DNA from: Alphaproteobacteria bacterium UBA2964
GTDB taxonomy: Bacteria; Pseudomonadota; Alphaproteobacteria; MPNO01; UBA2964
DNA length: 8,998 bases
NCBI GenBank assembly: GCA_002348425.1
Contig: DEBE01000177.1
Location: 1-8,998, forward strand
Direction: 5' to 3'
Shown here: in pieces, positions 1 to 6,250 of the stretch
Position numbering within the stretch: position 1 is the stretch's first letter
Layout: every line of letters begins with the position of its first letter
Made by a program: the position numbers and the translations under genes
The notes under the pieces: generated by a model
Databases searched by the model: none
Told to the model about the DNA's origin: nothing
Seen by the model: only the letters and a program-made list of their open reading frames with translations

Positions 1-6
1 AATTTT

Positions 7-14
7 AAAGGGGA
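7..14 (+). promoter_or_regulatory. Ribosome binding site of the GTG-started HU gene
   Basis: AAAGGGGA is close to the anti-Shine-Dalgarno complement and sits 6 nt before the GTG at 21. It decides the start, since no ATG fits the HU N-terminus. Confidence 0.85.
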
Positions 15-20
15 ACTATA

Positions 21-293
21 GTGAATAAGAACGATTTAGTTGCCAATGTTGCTTCGAGTGCAGGTCTTTCAAAAGCTGATGCTGCTAAGGCCTGTGATGC
101 AGTTTTTGAATCAATTACGTCTTCGCTCAAGGGAGGTAATGAGGTTCGTCTTGTCGGTTTCGGTACTTTTGTTGTAACGCGTCGTCGTGCATCAGAAGGT
201 AGAAATCCTCGTACTGGAGAAAAGATTCAAATTCCTGCTTCAAACCAGCCTAAATTTAGGGCTGGTAAGGGTCTCAAGGAAGCTGTGAATTAA
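21..293 (+). CDS. hupB: DNA-binding protein HU (HU-beta type)
   Basis: HU is a small histone-like protein that dimerises and bends DNA without strict sequence specificity; it acts in nucleoid compaction, replication and repair. The 90-residue product has the usual family length. It carries the core GFGTF at 46-50, the basic arm signature with RNP at 61-63 (Pro63 is the residue that wedges into the DNA minor groove in HU/IHF proteins) and the closing segment with PKFRAGKGLK. The start is GTG at 21, chosen because a strong Shine-Dalgarno run (AAAGGGGA, 7-14) lies 6 nt upstream and the N-terminus MNKNDLV matches HU proteins. A strong terminator follows the gene, so it ends its own transcript. 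Its promoter lies outside the window. HU is favoured over IHF by the overall sequence; the choice of hupB over another hup paralogue name is by convention. Confidence 0.96.
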   Translation: MNKNDLVANVASSAGLSKADAAKACDAVFESITSSLKGGNEVRLVGFGTFVVTRRRASEGRNPRTGEKIQIPASNQPKFRAGKGLKEAVN

Positions 294-319
294 GTTTAAG
301 GTTACAAACGCAAAAAAAC

Positions 320-356
320 ACCGGTCGCCTTTAGGCGGCCGGTTTATTTTTTTATT
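320..356 (+). terminator. Intrinsic terminator after the HU gene
   Basis: The arms ACCGGTCGCC (320-329) and GGCGGCCGGT (334-343) form a 10-bp stem with one G-U wobble, closed by a TTTA tetraloop. A T-rich tract follows to about 356, and an A run precedes the stem at 312-318. It separates HU transcription from tRNA-Val. Confidence 0.93.
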
Positions 357-411
357 AAAAGCTTTTTTTCGTAGTGTAACCATGTGATAAAGAAAAATAT
401 GAATTAAATGG

Positions 412-487
412 GGGCGGTTAGCTCAGCTGGGAGAGCGCCACGTTTACACCGTGGATGTCGGCGGTTCGATCCCGTCACCGCCCACCA
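412..487 (+). tRNA. tRNA-Val (anticodon UAC)
   Basis: The 76-nt gene folds as a full cloverleaf. The acceptor stem is GGGCGGT (412-418) with ACCGCCC (477-483), followed by discriminator A484 and an encoded CCA (485-487). The anticodon stem CCACG/CGTGG (438-442, 450-454) encloses loop TTTACAC with anticodon TAC at 445-447, reading valine GUA and, with wobble modification, other GUN codons. The T arm contains GGTTCGATCCC. It stands alone; I see no convincing promoter between the HU terminator and the tRNA. tRNA 3' ends are common integration sites, but no second copy of this 3' end is visible in the window. Confidence 0.97.
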
Positions 488-640
488 TCCTTCATTATTT
501 AGGGCCTGTGATGCTCTTAAGGTTTTCCCTATGTTTAACATTCAAATATTTTCAGGTTTTGCATTTGTTGACTAAGACCATTCTTTTCTATTTCTTTTTT
601 TTCTGGAATTATTCTTTCTAATTTAATTAAAGTAGGACTC

Positions 641-1999
641 ATGGCTCAAGATTTTCTTTCCTTTGTAAATCAAATTAAATCGGAAAGACCCGACGAATTT
701 GTTTCCGTGTCGGGTGAGATTGATCCGGCGCATGCTATTACTGCGACCGTTGTTAAAACCGAACATGAAACAAAAAAGCGCCCGGTGTTTATTTTTGAAA
801 AGGTAAAAGGTACAAATTTCAAGGTTATAACGAATATACATGCTAGTCGGCATCGCCTGGCCATGTCGATGGGTGTAGCCCCGCGTGAAATGCAGAAAAA
901 ATTTCTTTATGCAATGGAAAACCCCATTCCACCGAAAGAAGTAAATACAGGTCTGTGTAAAGAAGTTATTCTTACTGGCAACGAGGTTGATATGATGGCT
1001 CTTCCGCAGGTGGTCCATCATGGGGATGACGGTGGGGCTTATATTACAGCTGCAATTTCTTTTGCTAAGGACCCTATTACCGGCATTTATAATTGTGCCT
1101 ATAACAGATTAATGATAACGGGTAGAAATACCACATCCATCCATTTGACTTTAGGAAAACATCTTTGGGAATTTCATCAAACCGCTACTGCCCAGGGTAA
1201 GCCGTTACAAGTCGCTTTCGCTATCGGGGTACATCCAGCTATCGCTTTAGGCGCTTTATCGATTGGTTCTGTAGATGAAGATGAAACGCATATTATGGGT
1301 GCAATACTTGAAGAACCTCTTGAAATGGTCCGATGTGAGACGATTGACGTGTCCGTTCCTGCTCAAGCTGAATTGATTATAGAAGCGGAAATTTCTCCTG
1401 TAAAAACGGTTGAGGAGGGTCCGTTTGGAGAATTTACTGGCTACAGCCTTGGAGCAAGAGATAGAGAAGTGGTAGAGGTAAAGGCAATCACTCATAGAAA
1501 AGATGCATATTTTTATGATATGAACGTTGGGCATTTGGATCATATGCTGCTTTCGACCATACCTATGGAAGCTAACCTTTTTCGAGCTGTGCGGTCCATG
1601 GTTCCAAGTGTAAAGGCCGTTAGGGTGCCAAGCCCGTTTACCTGTTTTGTCTCAATAGAGCAACGTCTAAAGGGACAAGGTAAAAATGCTATAATGTCGG
1701 TTTTTGGCGCAGATCTTTACATTAAGCGGGTAGTAGTGGTGGACCATGATGTGGATGTGTTTGATGACCGACAAGTCAATTGGGCGTTAGCGACACGAAG
1801 TCAGCCTGACAGAGATTTAGTTTTAATAAAAAATGCACGCGGGTCGGATTTGGATCCGTCGACAGCTGGAGATGATGGCTTTACTTCAAAATGGGGTATA
1901 GATGCTACTGCGAAGCCCTTACTTAAAGAATTTACTCCGAGGCATAAATTTTCTGAAGGGGTTTGGGATAGCATTGATGTTAAGTCTATTATCAGATAA
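641..1999 (+). CDS. UbiD-family prenylated-FMN-dependent (de)carboxylase
   Basis: UbiD enzymes use prenylated FMN to remove CO2 from, or add it to, aromatic, heteroaromatic or alpha,beta-unsaturated acids. The 452-residue product has the catalytic Glu-Arg-Glu set. Aligned by spacing to fungal Fdc1, Arg156 matches Arg173, and Glu259 and Glu264 of EGPFGEFTGY (259-268) match Glu277 and Glu282. Asn151 and His174 match metal ligands Asn168 and His191; Glu228 of PLEMVRCET is the probable third ligand, though loop length there differs. With every key residue present it should be active. No prenyltransferase (UbiX) gene is in the window, so cofactor must come from elsewhere. ATG 641 has only a weak ribosome site (TAGGAC). 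It heads a three-gene operon; the CoA ligase starts 8 nt after its stop. That pairing argues for acid catabolism over ubiquinone synthesis, but the substrate is unknown. Confidence 0.88.
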   Translation: MAQDFLSFVNQIKSERPDEFVSVSGEIDPAHAITATVVKTEHETKKRPVFIFEKVKGTNFKVITNIHASRHRLAMSMGVAPREMQKKFLYAMENPIPPKEVNTGLCKEVILTGNEVDMMALPQVVHHGDDGGAYITAAISFAKDPITGIYNCAYNRLMITGRNTTSIHLTLGKHLWEFHQTATAQGKPLQVAFAIGVHPAIALGALSIGSVDEDETHIMGAILEEPLEMVRCETIDVSVPAQAELIIEAEISPVKTVEEGPFGEFTGYSLGARDREVVEVKAITHRKDAYFYDMNVGHLDHMLLSTIPMEANLFRAVRSMVPSVKAVRVPSPFTCFVSIEQRLKGQGKNAIMSVFGADLYIKRVVVVDHDVDVFDDRQVNWALATRSQPDRDLVLIKNARGSDLDPSTAGDDGFTSKWGIDATAKPLLKEFTPRHKFSEGVWDSIDVKSIIR

Positions 2000-2007
2000 T
2001 TACTAAA

Positions 2008-3420
2008 ATGGTTAATATTGCCTGCAGTTTCGATTTAGTTGCAGCTGAATATCCATCTAAAATTGTACTCAAAAATGAGGATCGTAATTTTACTTGGAAA
2101 GAGTTGGACCTTAGAGCAGGCGGGGTTGCCTCTTATATCAGGTCAAAGGGTTTACTTCCTGGTGCTCGGCTAGCGGTTTGTCTGAAAAATCCAATTGACA
2201 CCATCATTGGAATTTTGGGTGGACTGAAAGCAGGTTGTGCAGTCACACCATTTAACCCTCGGTTAAAGAATGAAGAACGGGGTCAGATTTTGGCCCTTTT
2301 AGAACCTTCAATGGTTCTCACGTGTATTCCAACAGACCTAGTCAACTTACCAGCTATTGAAACTGGTTATGAAGACCCAGCGATTATCCTATTTACTTCA
2401 GGCAGCACCGGAATTCCCAAGGGGGTTGTTCTTTCACACCGTTCTGTGAAAGTCGGGCTCGATATTTGGAGTAAATCTGCTTTAAATTTAAATTCAAAAG
2501 ATGTTGTATTGTCGGTGTTACCACTGGCACATTCTTATGGTTTGTTTGGTACAGTTTTAGCCCCCTTACAAAATGGATCTTCAAGTGTTTTAGTTGAGCG
2601 CTTTGACGCAGAAGAAGTGGTTAATAAGATACAATCCAGTAAAGCAACCATCTTTTGTGGTGTGGCTACAATGTTTCGACGGATCTTAGATTTGAAAAAC
2701 ATTAATTCTCAGATGTTTTCCAGCCTTAGATTTGTAACAAGTGGTGCGGCTCCTTGTCCATGGGACCTCTCTCTGTCTTGGAAGGAAAAAACTGGTCTGA
2801 GGATTATTAGGGGTTACGGGATGAGTGAGTTATTTCGTCCCATTTGTTATTCACCAGATGATAATTTAGAGACACCTGATTCGATCGGAAGAGCGGCGAT
2901 GGGCGTCAAGTTGAAAATTGTTGATGAGAATGGAAATAGGGTTAAGGAACTACAACAAGGAGAGTTATGGATAAAAACTGCTTCTTGTATGACTGAATAT
3001 TTAAATAATCCCGATGAAACCAAAGCTGTAATGAAGGATGGGTGGTTCTTGACAGGAGACATTGCTTCCATGAATTCAGAAGGTCTGATTAGTATCGTGG
3101 GACGAAAGAAGGAAGTTATCCTTCGTGGTGGGTACACTGTTGGGGCTGGCGAAGTTGAGGCGGTATTAAATAGTTTTTCGGACATTGTCGAATCAGCGGT
3201 TATTCCAATACCCGATCCGGATTTAGGAGAAGAGATTTGCGCTTTTATAGTTTTAAAGGGTGACGCTAAATGTCCCAGGGAAAAAGTGATTGAATTTTGT
3301 AAGTCGCAAATGGCCGCCTATAAATACCCTCGAGTGATTGAATTTGTAGAGAAGCTACCAAAGAGTAGTACCGGAAAGGTTTTAAAATCCGAATTGAGGG
3401 CTTCTTCATATCGATCGTAA
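2008..3420 (+). CDS. AMP-forming acyl/aryl-CoA synthetase (ANL superfamily)
   Basis: ANL ligases activate a carboxylic acid with ATP to an acyl-adenylate and then a CoA thioester. Motifs appear in order: the phosphate-binding loop FTSGSTGIPKG (129-139), GYGMSE (269-274), GELWIKT (318-324), TGD (349-351), the hinge segment GRKKEVILRGG (365-375) and the C-terminal catalytic Lys457 in KSSTGKVLK. At 470 residues it is on the short side for a family usually near 500-550, but both the large N-terminal and the small mobile C-terminal domains are present. The segment after the hinge reads GYTVGAGEVE, where relatives usually have a proline before the acidic pair. It starts 8 nt after the UbiD stop without a clear Shine-Dalgarno, which suggests translational coupling. 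The likely substrate is the acid made or consumed by the neighbouring decarboxylase; identity and order of steps are inference. Confidence 0.9.
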   Translation: MVNIACSFDLVAAEYPSKIVLKNEDRNFTWKELDLRAGGVASYIRSKGLLPGARLAVCLKNPIDTIIGILGGLKAGCAVTPFNPRLKNEERGQILALLEPSMVLTCIPTDLVNLPAIETGYEDPAIILFTSGSTGIPKGVVLSHRSVKVGLDIWSKSALNLNSKDVVLSVLPLAHSYGLFGTVLAPLQNGSSSVLVERFDAEEVVNKIQSSKATIFCGVATMFRRILDLKNINSQMFSSLRFVTSGAAPCPWDLSLSWKEKTGLRIIRGYGMSELFRPICYSPDDNLETPDSIGRAAMGVKLKIVDENGNRVKELQQGELWIKTASCMTEYLNNPDETKAVMKDGWFLTGDIASMNSEGLISIVGRKKEVILRGGYTVGAGEVEAVLNSFSDIVESAVIPIPDPDLGEEICAFIVLKGDAKCPREKVIEFCKSQMAAYKYPRVIEFVEKLPKSSTGKVLKSELRASSYRS

Positions 3421-3448
3421 TATTAACATCCGGAGAAATTGAACACTC

Positions 3449-4342
3449 ATGCTTGAATTATTTGGAGGACCGACTTCTACCTGTTGTTGCAAGGTTCATC
3501 TAACAATTATTGAAAAGGGTCAGGAGGTCATAGAACGGGAAGTGAATGTTCATGAACATCAGAATTTAACTGAAAAATATATTGAGATTAATAGGGACGG
3601 CATGGTCCCAACTCTAATCCACAATGGATCAATACTGGTAGAGTCCAGTGTCATTATGCGTTACCTTGACAGAGTTTTTCCTGCACCCGCATTAACACCT
3701 AACCTTCCAAATGAAGCTATGAGAATGGATTTGTTAATGAAGGATTTAGACGAGAAATATCACAGTGCGATCGCTTTTCTATCATTTTCCGAAGCTTCGA
3801 GAGATGCCGCTGGTAATTTAACAGACGCCGCCAAACTAAGGCTAAAGTCTTTCGATAAAATACCCGAACCCAAAAGAAGAGAGCAGCGCCGCCTATCTGT
3901 TTTATTAGGCTTAAATTCTGAAGAGGGGCGTTGTGCTTGCGGGTTTCTTGAAACCATGATCAAAGATATTGATGCGGCTCTTCAATTAGGTCCTTATCTT
4001 GCAGGTGAGTGCTATTCTCTGGCTGACGCAGCCCTAACACCCTATGTTCACAGGCTGTGGCTTCTTGGCTGTGATGAGCTTTGGACCAAATCGTATCCTA
4101 GTGTTGATGAATGGTATGCAAATGTTAAATCGCGTCCTTCCTTCTCTGAAGTATTCACTAAACATGAAGAAGTAACTCGTGGGCGTTATAATAGGGAAAG
4201 GAGTATAACATTAGGCACTTGGAAGAGATTTAAAACTTCTCTTGATTCCATCGGTGATAAACCTGACGATATGGCCTCTCGATTGCCGGCTCGAATATGG
4301 GGTGATAGGCATCCTAAAGTTTTCAATGAAAAAATAAAATAG
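3449..4342 (+). CDS. Glutathione S-transferase family protein with C-terminal tail
   Basis: A cytosolic GST fold is visible. The N-terminal thioredoxin-like domain (about 1-80) has the cis-proline in MVPTL (Pro54) and the glutathione-binding acidic-Ser pair Glu65-Ser66. The helical domain (about 90-235) includes the N-capping motif YSLADAAL (189-196). The active-site region STCCCK (10-15) puts a cysteine at the S-x-C position used by maleylacetoacetate isomerase and the reductive dehalogenase PcpC. The long helical insert with a PEPKRREQRR segment recalls LigF-type beta-etherases. About 60 residues follow the usual GST end. GGAG at 3432-3435 lies 13 nt before the ATG, rather far, and no alternative in-frame start was seen. 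It lies 28 nt after the CoA ligase, as the apparent last gene of the operon. Isomerase, thioether-forming, ether-cleaving or dehalogenating activity all remain possible. Confidence 0.85.
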   Translation: MLELFGGPTSTCCCKVHLTIIEKGQEVIEREVNVHEHQNLTEKYIEINRDGMVPTLIHNGSILVESSVIMRYLDRVFPAPALTPNLPNEAMRMDLLMKDLDEKYHSAIAFLSFSEASRDAAGNLTDAAKLRLKSFDKIPEPKRREQRRLSVLLGLNSEEGRCACGFLETMIKDIDAALQLGPYLAGECYSLADAALTPYVHRLWLLGCDELWTKSYPSVDEWYANVKSRPSFSEVFTKHEEVTRGRYNRERSITLGTWKRFKTSLDSIGDKPDDMASRLPARIWGDRHPKVFNEKIK

Positions 4343-4366
4343 ACGAAAAATACTGAATATTAACCT

Positions 4367-4555
4367 TTAAGCAACTTTGAGGGTATTTCTCGATTTTTCC
4401 GCATCCTGTAAATATTGATTCATTTCTAATGTACATTGGCCGCAGCCGGGTTCCACACCACATCGTTTGAATACTAGTTGTGCATCGCGAATACCGTCCT
4501 CTTTAGCTTCCTGGACTTTTTTCATATTTATTGCGTTACAAACACACATATACAT
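4367..4555 (-). CDS. bfd: Bacterioferritin-associated ferredoxin
   Basis: Bfd is a small [2Fe-2S] protein that docks on bacterioferritin and passes electrons through its haem to reduce and release stored iron. The product is 62 residues, with cysteines at 4, 6, 38 and 41, exactly the positions of the cluster ligands in E. coli Bfd (64 residues). A longer reading with an ATG at 4627 would add 24 hydrophobic residues, but it would run across the Fur box and promoter. The start at 4555 is preferred because it gives the family N-terminus MYMCVCN. No strong Shine-Dalgarno precedes it. An extra Cys32 is present. It is divergent from bfr, its expected partner, and convergent with the GST gene. The upstream Fur box predicts induction under iron limitation. 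Confidence 0.92.
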   Translation of the reverse strand: MYMCVCNAINMKKVQEAKEDGIRDAQLVFKRCGVEPGCGQCTLEMNQYLQDAEKSRNTLKVA

Positions 4556-4573
4556 TTCTATTAGGCACCATCT

Positions 4574-4592
4574 GCTAATGATAATGATTATC
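4574..4592. promoter_or_regulatory. Fur box in the bfd-bfr intergenic region
   Basis: The 19-mer GCTAATGATAATGATTATC matches the classical Fur consensus GATAATGATAATCATTATC at 17 of 19 positions. It includes a perfect 15-bp palindrome, TGATAATGATTATCA (4579-4593). It lies just downstream of the predicted bfd -10 element, overlapping the expected transcription start, where a bound repressor would block bfd. Whether this organism's Fur uses the E. coli-like site is not shown by the sequence. Confidence 0.8.
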
Positions 4593-4598
4593 ACCATT

Positions 4599-4627
4599 AA
4601 TCTAAAATAGAAAATTTTATTTAACAA
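4599..4627 (-). promoter_or_regulatory. Predicted sigma70 promoter of bfd
   Basis: On the minus strand, TTGTTA (-35, 4627-4622) and TAGATT (-10, 4604-4599) are separated by 17 nt, each matching 4 of 6 consensus bases. The start would fall near 4592 inside the Fur box, giving a leader of roughly 37 nt before the ATG at 4555. The position relative to the Fur box is the main support. Confidence 0.5.
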
Positions 4628-4751
4628 GAGAAATAATAGGAATTGAGAATGACTATTATTCTTAAAGCATTGTTTTTATTGCATTATTTTGTAGTCAGAT
4701 AAAAAATAATGTTTTAACATAAAAAAAATCTGATTAAAAAGGAATTTCTCT

Positions 4752-5231
4752 ATGGATGGCGATGATGACGTGAAGAAGCAATTAAACCTGATTTTAAAAA
4801 ATGAATTAACAGCTATTAATCAATATTTCCTGCATTCACGTATGTTGAAAGATTGGGGTTTTCTCCGATTAGCCGAAAAAGTTTACCAAGAGTCTATCGG
4901 GGAAATGAAACATGCCGATCAACTCATAGAAAGAATTTTGGTCTTGAATGGTTTACCAAACTTACAGGATCTTGGAAAATTGAATATTGGTGAGAATGTT
5001 TCTGAAATAATTGGTGCCGATTTAATTTCAGAAGAGACCAATCAGAAAGCATTAAAAGGCGCAATTGTGGTTTGCGAGAAAGCAAGGGATTTTGTTTCAA
5101 GAGAAATATTTGAGAGAATTCTTGAGGATACTGAAGAACATATTGATTGGTTGGAAACTCAAAATTCTCTTATTGGGTCTACAGGGTTGCAGAATTATCT
5201 TCAGGAACAAATGTTTGAAGAGAGCACTTAA
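4752..5231 (+). CDS. bfr: Bacterioferritin (haem-binding iron-storage subunit)
   Basis: Bacterioferritin forms a 24-subunit shell that oxidises Fe(II) and stores it as a mineral, with haem bound between subunits. The 159-residue product aligns end to end with E. coli Bfr (158), including [21 protein letters not shown] and HIDWLET. Haem ligand Met52 is present. Of the ferroxidase ligands, Glu18, Glu51, His54, Glu94 and His130 are kept, but bridging Glu127 is Thr127 (EDTEEH, 125-130). His46 and Asp50, the inner-surface iron residues of E. coli Bfr, are Gln46 and Gly50. The ferroxidase site is therefore probably impaired, and the protein may act as a haem-bearing subunit alongside another Bfr. 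AAGGA (4739-4743) lies 8 nt before the ATG. No convincing -10/-35 pair was found. It is divergent from bfd, its functional partner. Confidence 0.95.
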   Translation: MDGDDDVKKQLNLILKNELTAINQYFLHSRMLKDWGFLRLAEKVYQESIGEMKHADQLIERILVLNGLPNLQDLGKLNIGENVSEIIGADLISEETNQKALKGAIVVCEKARDFVSREIFERILEDTEEHIDWLETQNSLIGSTGLQNYLQEQMFEEST

Positions 5232-5287
5232 ATAACGATTTTTGTTTATTCAAGGTGACTTTAGAATTGAAGACCCCTACTTGAGCG

Positions 5288-6091
5288 TTAATCCGATATT
5301 GCAATTAACACATTATCAATATCAGAAAGAAAATGTTTGGCGTATGGCGCTGATTGTTTGAGCATTTCCAAACGCGCCTTTCCTTCTGGACCTATGCCTA
5401 CTCCGGGAGGAGCAAGGGTTTGATTGCGTTCAATCATTGAGGAATAACTTAATTTAAAATCATTTAGGTTTTCTACTTTAAAGGCGAAGTGGTCTGGTCC
5501 GGAGCGTGCAATTCCAGTATTGGCATAATTTGTAATATCCCACTGAGCTAAAACAATATTCATACGGCCATCTGTTATATAAAAGTTGTCATCATTTCCG
5601 TGCCTATTTACGAGTTTCAAATCTAGTATATCGCAATAAAACTCCGCACATTTTTCCGGATTTAGGGTCCGAATGGCAAAATGTGAGATATATCGATCCT
5701 GATGCCATTCTCCTTGGGTATAGATATCTTTTTTATTATTTTTATCTACATGTGAAAGGTCAAAGATATTTCCGTCCGGGTCGTGGGTTGTTATACCAGC
5801 GAATGGTCTATTACTCGGACGTCTTAGAGTTTTTATCTTTGGAAAATTTCTATCCATCCGGTCGAGTACTTTATGAATGTCTTCAACTTCCACGCCAAAA
5901 TGATCTAACCCTCCGGGTCGTCCCGGGCGTCGAGGGTTAATGTTTAAACCGACATATCCATCACCAACTGTAACAGCACTTTCTGGACGTGAAACTTTAG
6001 GAGACTTCATACCAAATAAGACCTCATAAAACCTACCCAACATGGCGTAATTGGTTGACATCATTGCAACGTGATTAATCTTGGTGGTCAT
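5288..6091 (-). CDS. Two-domain VOC-fold protein (glyoxalase/extradiol dioxygenase superfamily)
   Basis: The 267-residue product has two vicinal-oxygen-chelate domains, about 1-115 and 133-267, joined by a Lys/Asp/Asn-rich linker. This is the layout of type I extradiol dioxygenases such as catechol 2,3-dioxygenase. In the N-terminal domain His7 (INHVAM), His64 (LDHFGVEV) and Asp111 (DPDGNIFDLS) could form a His-His-carboxylate metal site. In the C-terminal domain, where type I extradiol dioxygenases bind iron, His137 and His201 are kept but the final strand reads VLIAIS, with Ala264 where a metal Glu is expected. Ring-cleaving activity is therefore doubtful; a lyase, isomerase, glyoxalase-like or binding role is possible. 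A good ribosome site (GGAAGG, 6102-6097 on the minus strand) lies 5 nt before the ATG. It is convergent with bfr and divergent from xdhA. The substrate is unknown. Confidence 0.85.
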   Translation of the reverse strand: MTTKINHVAMMSTNYAMLGRFYEVLFGMKSPKVSRPESAVTVGDGYVGLNINPRRPGRPGGLDHFGVEVEDIHKVLDRMDRNFPKIKTLRRPSNRPFAGITTHDPDGNIFDLSHVDKNNKKDIYTQGEWHQDRYISHFAIRTLNPEKCAEFYCDILDLKLVNRHGNDDNFYITDGRMNIVLAQWDITNYANTGIARSGPDHFAFKVENLNDFKLSYSSMIERNQTLAPPGVGIGPEGKARLEMLKQSAPYAKHFLSDIDNVLIAISD

Positions 6092-6250
6092 GATAGCCTT
6101 CCATTGTTTTACTAGTCTTATTTCTTAGTATTTCATTATTAAATAAATTTTAAAACGACGATACGTTGTGAATTAGAAAGAAATAATCATGATTTTGTAT
6201 TTGAACGTAATTGTTAACTTGAGAATGGTTTTTCTTTTATTATTCAGACC

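Noticed and set aside
465..487. tRNA-Val 3' end as an attachment site.
   Set aside because: No second copy of this sequence and no integrase gene is present in the window, so it cannot be annotated as an att site here.
500..531. TAGGG...CCCTA pair after the tRNA as a possible terminator.
   Set aside because: The stem is only 5 bp around a loop of about 22 nt and there is no T tract, so it does not support an intrinsic terminator.
568..594. Possible promoter TTGACT (568-573) with TATTTC (589-594) upstream of the UbiD gene.
   Set aside because: The 15-nt spacing is short and the -10 is poor; in this AT-rich 153-nt stretch (488-640) the match is not good enough to annotate. Nothing else was seen there.
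623..1021. Minus-strand open frame of 132 codons over the start of the UbiD gene.
   Set aside because: It is the antisense of a well-supported UbiD coding region and has no recognisable domain or ribosome site; the same holds for the antisense frame at 1256-1543.
4367..4627. An 86-residue reading of bfd with a hydrophobic N-terminus that could be taken for a membrane anchor.
   Set aside because: The extra 24 codons cover the predicted promoter and Fur box. Starting at 4555 puts the four cluster cysteines at exactly the E. coli Bfd positions 4, 6, 38 and 41.
5232..5287. Possible bidirectional terminator between the convergent bfr and VOC genes.
   Set aside because: No stable inverted repeat is visible in these 56 nt; only scattered T runs are present.
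5683..5940. Plus-strand open frame of 85 codons within the VOC gene.
   Set aside because: It lies entirely antisense to the conserved VOC domains and resembles no known protein; it is a shadow frame.
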